Source: Hyphomicrobiales bacterium (GTDB lineage Bacteria > Pseudomonadota > Alphaproteobacteria > Rhizobiales > Rhizobiaceae). From it: a stretch of DNA of 64,000 nt. The notes beneath the pieces were generated by a model that was not told where the DNA came from, did not search any database, and worked only from the letters and a program-made list of their open reading frames with translations. Of this stretch, positions 34,193-43,086 are shown one piece after another. Position numbers and translations under genes: made by a program. Location of the stretch: NCBI GenBank assembly GCA_900466605.1, contig UBMU01000019.1:1-64000 (forward strand), read 5' to 3'. The first letter of the stretch is position 1; each line of letters begins with the position of its first letter.

Positions 34193-35704
34193 ATGAAGGC
34201 TGCGGTCACAGCGCACAGCAAATACACAATCTCTGACATCGATCCGCGCCTTTATGGCTCGTTTATCGAGCACCTCGGTCGCGCCGTTTACACCGGCATC
34301 TACGAGCCGGATCATGCCACGGCCGACGAGGCCGGTATGCGCAAGGACGTCATCGAACTCGTCAAGGAGCTGAACGTCCCCATCGTGCGCTACCCGGGCG
34401 GCAATTTCGTATCGGCCTATAACTGGGAAGACGGCATCGGCCCCAAGGAAAGCCGTCCGACGCGCCTCGATCTTGCCTGGCACACCTCGGAGAGCAATCA
34501 GGTCGGCATCCACGAATTCGCCGATTGGTGCACGTCGGCCGAAACCCAGATGATGCTTGCCGTCAACCTCGGCTCGCGTGGCCTGGATGAAGCGCGCAAC
34601 TTCCTCGAGTATGTAAACCATTCGGGCGGCAGCAAGTGGAGCGACAAGCGCATTGCAAACGGCCGCAGCGAGCCTTGGGATGTCAAGCTCTGGTGCCTCG
34701 GCAACGAGATGGACGGGCCTTGGCAGATCGGCCACAAGACGGCGGACGAATACGGCCGGCTTGCACATGAGACAGCCAAGGCCATGCGCGCCTTCGATAG
34801 CTCGCTCGAACTTGTCGTCTGCGGTTCGTCGAACGCCCACATGCCGACCTATCCGGAATGGGAAGCCACCGTACTAGACCACACCTATAACGAGGTCGAT
34901 TACATTTCGCTGCACATGTATTTCGAGAACCGCGCCAAGAACACGGCCAACTATCTTGCCCGTAGCATTGAGCTCGACAAATACATCGGCACGGTTGCGG
35001 GCGTGATCGACTACGTCAAGGCGAAGAAGCGCTCTTCCAAGAGCGTGTACATCTCATTCGATGAATGGAACGTCTGGTACCACTCCAAAGAACGCGACAA
35101 GGCCACACTTGCTGGCGCGAACGGTTGGCCGCATGCACCGGCCCTCTTGGAAGATGACTATAACTTCGAGGACGTGCTGCAGGTCGGCTGCATTCTCAAC
35201 ACCTTCATCAATCGGGCGGATGTCGTCAAGATTGCCTGCCTTGCGCAGCTCATCAATGTTATCGCCCCGATCATGACGGTTCCAGGTGGTGCGGCATGGC
35301 GCCAGACGATCTACTATCCCTACTATTTCGCCTCCGTCTACGGACGCGGAACGGCACTCAAGCTGATGGTCGACAGCCCGACCTATAAGGTCGATGACCT
35401 CGGCGATGTTCCTTATCTCGACGTGTCGGCGGTCCATGACGCCGACAAGAAGACGGTGACTTTCTTCATCGTCAACCGCCACGGCACGGAAACGCTCGAC
35501 CTCGACGCAAGCCTGCTGGAATTCGGCGCCTTGCGTGTTATCGACGATCAGGTCGTTGCCCACAGCGATCTCACGATCACGAACACTGCAGCCAAGCCCG
35601 ACAACGTTGTGCCGAAGGCTGTGACCGGTTCGAGCTTCGTCGACGGCAAGCTTAGTGCGAAGATCGCCCCGCTCTCTTACCGGATGATCCGCCTGCAAGC
35701 ATAA
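34193..35704 (+). CDS. abfA: Alpha-L-arabinofuranosidase, GH51
   Basis: A 503-residue retaining arabinofuranosidase. The acid/base Glu172 lies in CLGNEMDGPWQIGH and the nucleophile Glu291 in ISFDEWNVWY, the same spacing as in characterised GH51 enzymes. YGSFIEHLGRAVYTGIYEP (21-39) is also typical. No signal peptide, so it works in the cytoplasm on imported arabino-oligosaccharides. ATG 34193 follows GGAGGACG. It lies between the ArsR-type regulator and a CUT1 importer in one direction, making a compact uptake and hydrolysis module. Confidence 0.94.
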   Translation: MKAAVTAHSKYTISDIDPRLYGSFIEHLGRAVYTGIYEPDHATADEAGMRKDVIELVKELNVPIVRYPGGNFVSAYNWEDGIGPKESRPTRLDLAWHTSESNQVGIHEFADWCTSAETQMMLAVNLGSRGLDEARNFLEYVNHSGGSKWSDKRIANGRSEPWDVKLWCLGNEMDGPWQIGHKTADEYGRLAHETAKAMRAFDSSLELVVCGSSNAHMPTYPEWEATVLDHTYNEVDYISLHMYFENRAKNTANYLARSIELDKYIGTVAGVIDYVKAKKRSSKSVYISFDEWNVWYHSKERDKATLAGANGWPHAPALLEDDYNFEDVLQVGCILNTFINRADVVKIACLAQLINVIAPIMTVPGGAAWRQTIYYPYYFASVYGRGTALKLMVDSPTYKVDDLGDVPYLDVSAVHDADKKTVTFFIVNRHGTETLDLDASLLEFGALRVIDDQVVAHSDLTITNTAAKPDNVVPKAVTGSSFVDGKLSAKIAPLSYRMIRLQA

Positions 35705-35717
35705 TCTAAATCCTATT

Positions 35718-35735
35718 TTGTGATACATATCAAAC
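35718..35735. promoter_or_regulatory. Second copy of the TTGTGATACA operator candidate
   Basis: TTGTGATACA (35718-35727) followed by TATCAAAC repeats the element found before abfA at 34152. It lies just after the abfA stop and 215 bases before the importer ATPase gene. The second half-site is weaker here (ATCAAAC). A TTGACA hexamer at 35742 may be a -35 box, but no good -10 is seen at the right distance. Confidence 0.45.
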
Positions 35736-35806
35736 GATATGTTGACAAAGCAATTGTATGATTTAACGTCAGTACACCGGTTTTGACGTGCCACTGGGAG
35801 GAAAGG

Positions 35807-35953
35807 ATGGGAGCAAGTGCTTCTGTTTTGGCACTATCACGAACCGAGGAGGATCCGTTTTTGACCGCGGATTCTTTCTCGGCGGAAGTATGCCACACAC
35901 GTATCCATATCGGCATTTCGGGTTCTGACTGCCACTCAGGAGCAGCCGGATGA
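35807..35953 (+). CDS. Possible 48-codon leader ORF coupled to importer operon
   Basis: An open frame of 48 codons begins at ATG 35807 directly after GGGAGGAAAGG, the best ribosome-binding site in this intergenic region. It ends in a TGA overlapping the ATG of the importer ATPase (ATGA, 35950-35953). The peptide begins MGASASVLALSRTEEDPFL and ends SDCHSGAAG. It matches no family I know. Such coupling suggests a translated leader controlling the next gene, but chance cannot be excluded for so short a frame. Confidence 0.35.
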   Translation: MGASASVLALSRTEEDPFLTADSFSAEVCHTRIHIGISGSDCHSGAAG

Positions 35954-37050
35954 CCGCCAACATCGAAATCCAGAATGTCACCAAGCGCTACGGCTCGATG
36001 ACTGTCCTCGACGGCCTGTCCCTGTCGATCAAGGCAAACGAGTTCATGGTTTTCCTCGGCCCGTCCGGATGCGGCAAGTCTACGCTCCTCCGTATGATCG
36101 CAGGCTTGGAAAGCGTGGATGAGGGTGCGATATCGATCAATGGCGAACGCATCGATACCTTGCCGCCCGGCCAGCGTGATATCGCCATGGTATTCCAGTC
36201 ATATGCGCTTTATCCGCACATGACCGTAGCCGACAACATGGCCTTCGGACTGCGCAACATCAACGTTTCCACCGATGTGATCTCCGCACGCATTGCCGAG
36301 GCGGCGCGTATGCTCGAGATCGCCCATCTGCTCGAGCGTAAGCCTGGCCAGCTCTCTGGCGGCCAGCGCCAGCGTGTCGCCATTGGTCGCGCCATCGTCA
36401 AGGAACCAAAGGCGTTCCTCTTCGACGAACCATTGTCGAACCTCGATGCCGCGTTACGCGTTCGTACCCGGGTCGAGCTGGCACAGCTGCGCAACCGGGT
36501 AAGATCGACAATGATCTTCGTGACGCACGACCAGATCGAGGCCATGACGCTGGCCGATCGCATCGTCGTCATGAACAATCGGAAGATCGAGCAGATCGGA
36601 ACGCCAATGGAGATCTATTCCCGTCCGGCAAGTCGCTTTGTGGCCACCTTTGTTGGTTCGCCGACCATGAACTTCTTCAGGGTCGGCCTATCCGCACAAA
36701 ACGGCTTCCTGCGAGCGAAACTCCAAGATGGTACGGAATTGCAAACTGCTATCCGGGCTATTGGCGTCAAGGATGGTGAGTATTCGGTGGGCATTCGCGC
36801 CGAGGCGGTCAAACTTGCCAATGGCGTTGCCGCGACGACGACAGGCAAGGTGGATGTACTCGAGCGCCTCGGTGACCGCACGCTTCTCTACACCAGGCTC
36901 AAGGATGGCAATGTCATCGTTGCGGAAGATATCGGCAACAGCCGAGTTGCTATCGGCGACGAGGTTGGCTTGATACTCGACGGCACGCGCACGCATCTTT
37001 TCGACGATGCCGGTCACGCCTGGCACAACGAGGAGGCCAGTCATGGCTGA
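35950..37050 (+). CDS. ugpC: Sugar ABC transporter ATP-binding protein (UgpC/MsmK type)
   Basis: A 366-residue CUT1-family ATPase. Walker A is GPSGCGKST (37-45), the signature LSGGQ is at 135-139, and Walker B is FLFDEP (156-161). DIAMVFQSYALYPHM is typical of sugar importers, and the C-terminal ~120 residues form the MalK-like OB/TOBE regulatory region. It overlaps the next permease by 8 bases. The symbol is the family name; the substrate is inferred as arabinosides from the adjoining abfA. Confidence 0.85.
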   Translation: MTANIEIQNVTKRYGSMTVLDGLSLSIKANEFMVFLGPSGCGKSTLLRMIAGLESVDEGAISINGERIDTLPPGQRDIAMVFQSYALYPHMTVADNMAFGLRNINVSTDVISARIAEAARMLEIAHLLERKPGQLSGGQRQRVAIGRAIVKEPKAFLFDEPLSNLDAALRVRTRVELAQLRNRVRSTMIFVTHDQIEAMTLADRIVVMNNRKIEQIGTPMEIYSRPASRFVATFVGSPTMNFFRVGLSAQNGFLRAKLQDGTELQTAIRAIGVKDGEYSVGIRAEAVKLANGVAATTTGKVDVLERLGDRTLLYTRLKDGNVIVAEDIGNSRVAIGDEVGLILDGTRTHLFDDAGHAWHNEEASHG

Positions 37051-37978
37051 GGCGGCACTGTCATCGTCCAGATCCGTCGCCGGCGCCTCTGCGCGGCAAA
37101 AGGTGCAAAACATCAATGCACCGCTCTGGCGAAACGCCCTTTTCGTTGCGCCGTACCTCTTCTTTTTCGTCACCTTGCTTGTAGTGCCGCTGTGCTGGGG
37201 CATCTGGCTCAGCCTTCACAAGGCAGACGCGTTCGGAATCGGCCGTTTTGTTGGCCTCGGCAATTATGTCAGGCTGTTTAACGACAAGATCTTCATCCAG
37301 GTCATCGGAAATACCTTCTACTTCGTGCTTTTGACGGTGCCGACATTGGCCCTCCTGGGCTTGCTCCTGGCGCTAGCCCTGAACCGTAAGACCAAAATGG
37401 CAGCCGCATTGCGCGCCGTTTATTTCTCTTCCTCCGTTCTATCCGTGACCATCGTTACGCTTATATGGCGCATCGTTTTCATTGGCAATTTCGGCTTGCT
37501 TGCCACCGTTTACGGTTGGTTCGGCGCCCCGGCACCAGCCTTTCTGTCTGACCCGAACCTCGCCATGATCGGAATTGCGATTGCGACAATCTGGTGGTGC
37601 ATCGGCTTGCCGATGATGCTCTTTCTTTCCGCCCTGCAGCAGGTACCGGCAGAAATTTATGAAGCAGCGGCACTCGACAATGCCAGCCGTTGCCGAACAC
37701 TTTGGTACATCACGCTCCCTTCGATCCGGCGAACTTTTGTGCTCGTGTTGATCATCCAGGTCGTGCTCCAGTTCCAGCTGTTTGGCCAGGCAAAACTGAT
37801 GACGCTCGGTGGTCCGAACAACGTGTCGAAGCCAATCGTGCTGTACATCTATGAAGCTGCATTCACCAAGTGGGACCTCGGCCTTGGTGCCGCAGCGTCC
37901 GAGATCCTCTTCATACTGATCCTGATTGCTGCGATGGCGCAGTACTTCATCTCGCGCCGCAAAGGAGAAGAAGGATGA
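37043..37978 (+). CDS. Sugar ABC transporter permease (MalF/UgpA type)
   Basis: A 311-residue inner-membrane permease with about six transmembrane helices. The EAA loop is EIYEAAALDNASRCRTLWYITLPSIRRTF. It belongs to the MalF-like half of CUT1 importers. ATG 37043 lies within the end of the ATPase gene and its own stop overlaps the next permease start by 4 bases (ATGA), so three genes are translationally chained. Confidence 0.86.
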   Translation: MAEAALSSSRSVAGASARQKVQNINAPLWRNALFVAPYLFFFVTLLVVPLCWGIWLSLHKADAFGIGRFVGLGNYVRLFNDKIFIQVIGNTFYFVLLTVPTLALLGLLLALALNRKTKMAAALRAVYFSSSVLSVTIVTLIWRIVFIGNFGLLATVYGWFGAPAPAFLSDPNLAMIGIAIATIWWCIGLPMMLFLSALQQVPAEIYEAAALDNASRCRTLWYITLPSIRRTFVLVLIIQVVLQFQLFGQAKLMTLGGPNNVSKPIVLYIYEAAFTKWDLGLGAAASEILFILILIAAMAQYFISRRKGEEG

Positions 37979-38826
37979 GCGCTGTGTCCGGTGGAAGCAT
38001 GGTCGGTCGTTCGACTGGCGATCGGGTGATCCTTATCCTGGCCCTAGCATGCGCGGTGATCATGATGGCGCCGGTCCTGTGGGTGATCGGACTGTCTCTC
38101 AAGGACAACAAGGAACTGATGGCGGACATGACCTCCGTCTTCCGTGCTCCCTATACGATCAACAACTACATCAATATCCTGGCCACATCCTCGGTGTTCC
38201 GCTGGATCTTGAACAGCATCATCGTTGCCGGCGGCTCGACCACCTTCACGCTGATCCTGTCTTCGCTTGCAGGCTACGGCTTTGCCCGCCTGAACTTTCC
38301 GTTTCGCAATGCGCTGTTCATCATCGTGTTGCTCGGACTTGCCATCCCTGAGCAAGCTGTCTTGATTGCTCGCCATCAGATTTTCAGCTGGCTGAAGTTT
38401 CACAACACGTATCACGGTCTGATCCTGCCGGGACTGTCGGCACCATTCGGCGTGTTCCTGATGACGCAGTACTTCCGCGCCATCCCGAAGGAACTCGACG
38501 AGGCGGCACTCCTGGACAACGCCAGCCGTTTCAAGATCTTCTGGAAGGTCCTACTGCCGTTGACCGTTCCCGCGCAGGCGACACTCGGCATCTTCACCTT
38601 CCTCAGCGCCTGGAACGATTACTTCTGGCCCCTGATCTCAGGCACCAAGAAAGAGATGTACACACTGACGATCGGGATTGCCTCGACGCAGACCAACTTT
38701 GCACAATCGGAAGGTCTTGGCTTCCTGATGTCGCAGGCGGTCTTTGCCGGTGCGCCGATCCTGGTTCTCTACCTGTTTTTCCAAAAATACATCGTGACGG
38801 CAGTGTCGGGCGCCGCCGTGCGCTAA
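37975..38826 (+). CDS. Sugar ABC transporter permease (MalG/UgpE type)
   Basis: A 283-residue inner-membrane permease, the MalG-like partner. The EAA loop is ELDEAALLDNASRFKIFWKVLLPLTVPA, followed by FLSAWNDYFWPL, a hallmark of this subunit. ATG 37975 overlaps the preceding stop; upstream frame to 37870 lies within the first permease. An 86-base gap with GAGGAGGAGATG leads to the binding-protein gene. Confidence 0.86.
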   Translation: MSAVSGGSMVGRSTGDRVILILALACAVIMMAPVLWVIGLSLKDNKELMADMTSVFRAPYTINNYINILATSSVFRWILNSIIVAGGSTTFTLILSSLAGYGFARLNFPFRNALFIIVLLGLAIPEQAVLIARHQIFSWLKFHNTYHGLILPGLSAPFGVFLMTQYFRAIPKELDEAALLDNASRFKIFWKVLLPLTVPAQATLGIFTFLSAWNDYFWPLISGTKKEMYTLTIGIASTQTNFAQSEGLGFLMSQAVFAGAPILVLYLFFQKYIVTAVSGAAVR

Positions 38827-38912
38827 CAATTTGCCCAGCGGTGCGTTGCAACCTGTCCCCGGGGAGGGGGCTTGAAGCCAAGGGTCGAGGACCCATTGAG
38901 GAGGAGATGTAA

Positions 38913-40238
38913 ATGACGCTTACGCTTAGAAAATACATGCTGGCGGCGGCCTCTGTGGTCGCACTTGTCGGCGCAAGCCCGGCCTTCGCCGCCACCGAAC
39001 TTTCCGTCCAGCGCTTCTTCGGCGCTTGCGATGCCGATTTCGGCACCAACACCGATGTCAGCAAGGCCGTCGGTGAGTGCGGCATCATCACGTCGCTGAT
39101 CAACAAGTTCAATGCCGACAATCCAGATGTGCATGTCACGGTGACAACGGTGGAATGGCCAGGGTACGACCAGCTGACGGCACAGTTCGCCGCCGGCGAC
39201 CCGCCCGATATCGTCACCATCCACCAGTCCGTCCTTGCCGACTATCAGTCCAAAGGTCTGATCATGCCGTTGGACGACGTGCTGAAGTCCGTGGGCGTGG
39301 CATCGTCCGACTTCACTGATGCCAGCCTGAACGGCGTGACCAAGGACGGCAAGATCTACGGCTTGCCGATCGACAACTGGACCATGCTTTACCACATCAA
39401 CATGGACCTCTTCAAAAAGGCAGATCTGGTCAATGCCGATGGCACGCCAAAGCTGCCGACGAGTGTCGATGAACTTCTTGCGCAGGCCAAGCAGTTCAAG
39501 GAGAAGACGGGCAAGCCATACTTCGTCCAGAACCTCGCGAACGAAGTCGCACTCTATACCCGTAATCTCTACACCTACCTGTTCCAGCAGGATTCGAACT
39601 TCTTTGCCGACCCGAAGCAGGTCAAAATCAATACACCCGAGGCCAAAAAGGTCCTCGAGATGTACAAGGCGATCTACGACAACGGCGACACGACAAAGGA
39701 TCTAGACTACGCCGCAGGCATCAATGCTTTCCTCGCAGGCGAGGGTGGAGTCCACCTGAATGGAACCTGGGTGATCGGTGACTACACGGCATCGTCCGAA
39801 AAGGCCGGTACAGCGCTCAATGCCGGTGGCTACGCTGTGTATCCCTATCCTCAGCTTTTCCCCGGCAAGAAGGCGCAGTATGCCGATGGTCATAGCTGGG
39901 CCGTATCACAGAAAGACCGGTCCGAAGAACAAACCGCTGCAATCGCCAAGTTCCTGAAGTTCTTCCATGACAACGACTTCGACTGGTCGCGCACTGGCCA
40001 TCTGCCATCTGTCAAGGCTGTGCTGGCCTCCGACAAGTTCAAGGCCCTTCCGCATCGCGACACCATCTCGGCCATCGCCACGCTGGGAACGCCCCTACCG
40101 TCCACCGTCCAGCGCCAGTTCGCGATCCAGGACATTATCGGCCAGGAAATGAGCGCGGCGATCACCGGTCAGAAGGAGGTTGATGCGGCGCTCACTGACA
40201 TGGAGCAGCGCATCAACGAGTTGCTCGCCAACATCTGA
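38913..40238 (+). CDS. Sugar ABC transporter substrate-binding protein
   Basis: A 441-residue family 1 extracellular solute-binding protein. The signal peptide ends near residue 27 (GASPAFA). The mature protein carries VTTVEWPGYDQLTAQFAAGDPPDIVTIHQSVLADY and KDGKIYGLPIDNWTMLYHINMDLFKKADL, typical for CUT1 binding proteins. It is last in the operon, unlike most importers in this window, and is followed by a terminator. Likely ligand: arabinose-containing oligosaccharide, by association with abfA. Confidence 0.86.
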   Translation: MTLTLRKYMLAAASVVALVGASPAFAATELSVQRFFGACDADFGTNTDVSKAVGECGIITSLINKFNADNPDVHVTVTTVEWPGYDQLTAQFAAGDPPDIVTIHQSVLADYQSKGLIMPLDDVLKSVGVASSDFTDASLNGVTKDGKIYGLPIDNWTMLYHINMDLFKKADLVNADGTPKLPTSVDELLAQAKQFKEKTGKPYFVQNLANEVALYTRNLYTYLFQQDSNFFADPKQVKINTPEAKKVLEMYKAIYDNGDTTKDLDYAAGINAFLAGEGGVHLNGTWVIGDYTASSEKAGTALNAGGYAVYPYPQLFPGKKAQYADGHSWAVSQKDRSEEQTAAIAKFLKFFHDNDFDWSRTGHLPSVKAVLASDKFKALPHRDTISAIATLGTPLPSTVQRQFAIQDIIGQEMSAAITGQKEVDAALTDMEQRINELLANI

Positions 40239-40269
40239 GGCTCATACTCTCTCCCGAGCCTGAGAGCAG

Positions 40270-40301
40270 ATGCCCGCCGCCGATCTCGCGGCGGGCATTT
40301 C
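40270..40301 (+). terminator. Terminator of the arabinoside importer operon
   Basis: An 11-base perfect stem (ATGCCCGCCGC at 40270-40280, GCGGCGGGCAT at 40288-40298) closes a 7-base loop and is followed by a short TT run. It lies in the 117-base gap between convergent units. Confidence 0.75.
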
Positions 40302-40355
40302 CGTCAACGCGCGGGAGGCTGTGTCGCACTTGGCGCCGCCGCTGGCCTACCCTGG

Positions 40356-41582
40356 CTACTTGGTTCCATCGAAATACAGAAGCATTGCGAGGCCGATTAT
40401 GCCGGCGATCGAACCAATGATTGCGGTCCCGGAATAGCCACTGACGCCAGTCCCGATCGCAAAGAGAAGAGCGCTCAGCCCAGCGCTCACAAAGATATTG
40501 ACGGATATCAGCGCACTGCCAAGGCCGGCCCGCTCGGCGATCAGGTCCTGCAGATAGGTGATCGGAATGCTGATGAGGGCTGCGGCACCGATCCCGCTGA
40601 TGATACTCAGCGCGTAAACATGCCAAGGTGTAGAGGCAAGGCCGAGCAAAACGAGATAGACAACATAGATGATCGTGCCGATTGCCAGCGCCGTGACGTG
40701 ATTCATGATTCGCTGTGCCCGCCCCCACACGACGATAAAGACGACTTCGAGGAAGGCCACGATACCGACTAGGATCCCAACATCGCCAACGCTACCATGA
40801 GCGGGGCCAGTGACAATCAGGGGCAAAATGGCGCCATTCACGTGAAGGGTGCTACTGATCAGCGACACAGCAATCACGCGCATGAAGACGCGTGGCGAGA
40901 TGACTTCCGCGAGCGCTGCCAGATAGGAAAGATGGTGCGTGGCCGCGTTGTCTGTCCCGCTTTGGCGCGGCAGGAAGGCGGCAATCAGACCGAGGCACAA
41001 CACGCAGGCGAGGCTCGCAAAGAGATAGGCCGGCAGCATGCTTGTCGAACGGGACAAAAGCACACCGACAAAGCCCGGTACGAGAACCCAGGAAAGCGAG
41101 ATCATCGCCCTCACACCTGAGTTGACCGTCGCGACCTGGCCGCGCGGCATTCCGTTCGTCCTCGCACGCACATTGGCGAAGAGCAGCGAGTTGAGCGCGT
41201 TGTAGATCGGCAGCAGAAAGAGTGCGCTGAATATGAAGGTCGCCTGCGCAGGAAAGAGGTAGACCGCCCCGTAGCCGAAGATTCCGAAAACGGCGACCGT
41301 CACCATCAGCGAGCGATATTCGCCAAGTCGGTCGGCAAGATTGCCGAGCAGGATACTGACCGTGACGTTGACGGCAGCGGCTGCAAATATCAGGGCAGAG
41401 TAAAGGCCGTTGCTCAAGCCGAGCTCGCGAATACCAATAACCGATTGATAGGGCGACGTCGCCGCTCCGGCGAAGCCAAAGGCAAAGATCGCGAGCATGC
41501 TGACCCGGATCGTCGGGTCGCGGAAAATTTCGGGGAGGAAACGGGTCATGACATGTATCAGGCGGCGACGGATCACCAGCAT
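40356..41582 (-). CDS. MFS transporter, sugar efflux (SetA-like) type
   Basis: A 408-residue major facilitator protein with about 12 transmembrane helices. The loop 2-3 motif is LLGNLADRLGEYRSLM, and the layout resembles the sugar efflux transporter group (SetA/SetB). It is the last gene of the ridA-rpiR-SDR-GH20-M81 operon, so it may export or import a small product of that pathway; direction is not known. A second ATG at 41549 (MTRFLPEIF) is a plausible alternative start because neither has a clear ribosome-binding site. Confidence 0.72.
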   Translation of the reverse strand: MLVIRRRLIHVMTRFLPEIFRDPTIRVSMLAIFAFGFAGAATSPYQSVIGIRELGLSNGLYSALIFAAAAVNVTVSILLGNLADRLGEYRSLMVTVAVFGIFGYGAVYLFPAQATFIFSALFLLPIYNALNSLLFANVRARTNGMPRGQVATVNSGVRAMISLSWVLVPGFVGVLLSRSTSMLPAYLFASLACVLCLGLIAAFLPRQSGTDNAATHHLSYLAALAEVISPRVFMRVIAVSLISSTLHVNGAILPLIVTGPAHGSVGDVGILVGIVAFLEVVFIVVWGRAQRIMNHVTALAIGTIIYVVYLVLLGLASTPWHVYALSIISGIGAAALISIPITYLQDLIAERAGLGSALISVNIFVSAGLSALLFAIGTGVSGYSGTAIIGSIAGIIGLAMLLYFDGTK

Positions 41583-41641
41583 TGCGGATGAAGGCGCCTT
41601 AGCAGGTTCGGCGCCAAGCCGAAACCTGCCTCAGCAAAAGA

Positions 41642-43078
41642 TCAGTCCTGCCAGCGCGCCGAAAGACGCGCCCGCGGTGTGTAGTCAAAGTCGCGGTCGA
41701 ACGGGAAGGCAGGCCGCGCCCGCCGCTCGCTGACCAAGCGTTCGATGTCCTGGTTCACGACGCCTTGGGTCAATGCCATCAGGTTTGGATTGGCGATTGG
41801 CGCCAATTCAGGGGACAAGTAGCCGGATTTGACCACGAGAATCCGAACTGACCTCGGATCGAGCCGGAGCCGCTCGAAATCTGCGATATTGTGATATGGA
41901 CGCCGCCGTGCCGCGAGCACAACGGTGACACCACCAGCCTTTATAACCGCCTGACGCTCGTCTGCCGGGCCGGGGTCGTAGAGAAGAACGACTTCCGCTT
42001 CAATGGCAACGGGAGCGCTCGATGGGTCGAGCGCCCCGCCGATGCGCAGTTTGATCCTTGCATCCTCGCCGGCCGCAAAACATGCTGCGACGGCTGGTGG
42101 ATCGGTAATACCTGCGACCAGCGCTCCATCAAATCCACGGTCCAGCAATGCCTTCAGCACGTCAGCCCGGTCGCCAACGCCGCCACCTGTCGGATTGTCC
42201 GCGGAATCGGCAAGGATGACGGGGCCTGTTGAAGCGTTCTCGGCAATATCGAGCATGGCGTCGAGCGGACCGGTCACCGGACCAAAGACGAAGTGATTGC
42301 GCGCCTCCCAGTAGGAAAGGGCAATCTTCTCTGCCTCGCAAACGGCTGCCTGCTTGTCGGTCGCCGTCACGACTGCGCAAGCTGTGGCTCTAGGTTCGTC
42401 CGCCCAAACATAGCCAATCATCAGGTTTGCATCGAGGATGCCCCTGCGTTGATCGATTTCCGGCAGAGCCCTATAGAGGCTCTTCGCGGGCTCGTCCTCG
42501 GTCGACGTTCGCTCGCCTGGCCACAGAACCGGCACTGGAGACCAGGCTATACCCGGCCGCTTGCCTGACTTTAGAGCGTTCACCAGCAGCGACCAGGCAC
42601 GCACCATCGTTTCGCGAACATCGATATGCGGCGCAGTTCGGTAGGCCGCGAATATATCGAGCTGATCGATGATCCTCTGGCTGACGTTACCATGCAAATC
42701 ATAGCTCGCTGCGACCACGCAACCTTCACCGACGACGGAGCGAGCCGCGGCAATCCAGTCACCTTCGGCGTCGTCCATGCCTTCGACATTCACCGCGCCA
42801 TGCATAGCAAGGTAAAGTCCATCGACAGGCAAAACGGCCTTCAATCGGTCGAGAAACTCTGTCTTGAAGGCTTCGTATGCCACCCTGGAGACTGGGCCGC
42901 CAGGCACCGCACGCGCATGCATGAGTGGCAGGTGCTCAACTCCAGCGGCTTCAAGGAAACCGAAATATTCCGAAGCGAGAAGATCCCCGCCGCGTAGAAC
43001 GCGGAAGTCCTCGACTGTCATCAGCACTGGCGAATAGGTGCTGCATTCCGTATGAATTCCGCCCACTGCGATCCGCAT
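41642..43078 (-). CDS. M81-family metallopeptidase (MlrC-like), copy 1
   Basis: A 478-residue protein of peptidase family M81, named after MlrC, which cleaves linearised microcystin. Typical segments are MRIAVGGIHTECSTYSP at the start, LYLAMHGAVNVEGMDDAEGDW near residue 92, and ASYDLHGNVSQRI near 125 with predicted metal ligands D and H. ILADSADNPTGGGVGD and GALVAGITDPPAVA follow. The real substrate of rhizobial members is unknown. ATG 43078 gives the family start. It follows the GH20 gene by 8 bases, and a second M81 gene lies 4.6 kb away on the other strand. Confidence 0.82.
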   Translation of the reverse strand: MRIAVGGIHTECSTYSPVLMTVEDFRVLRGGDLLASEYFGFLEAAGVEHLPLMHARAVPGGPVSRVAYEAFKTEFLDRLKAVLPVDGLYLAMHGAVNVEGMDDAEGDWIAAARSVVGEGCVVAASYDLHGNVSQRIIDQLDIFAAYRTAPHIDVRETMVRAWSLLVNALKSGKRPGIAWSPVPVLWPGERTSTEDEPAKSLYRALPEIDQRRGILDANLMIGYVWADEPRATACAVVTATDKQAAVCEAEKIALSYWEARNHFVFGPVTGPLDAMLDIAENASTGPVILADSADNPTGGGVGDRADVLKALLDRGFDGALVAGITDPPAVAACFAAGEDARIKLRIGGALDPSSAPVAIEAEVVLLYDPGPADERQAVIKAGGVTVVLAARRRPYHNIADFERLRLDPRSVRILVVKSGYLSPELAPIANPNLMALTQGVVNQDIERLVSERRARPAFPFDRDFDYTPRARLSARWQD

Positions 43079-43086
43079 CGTCGACC

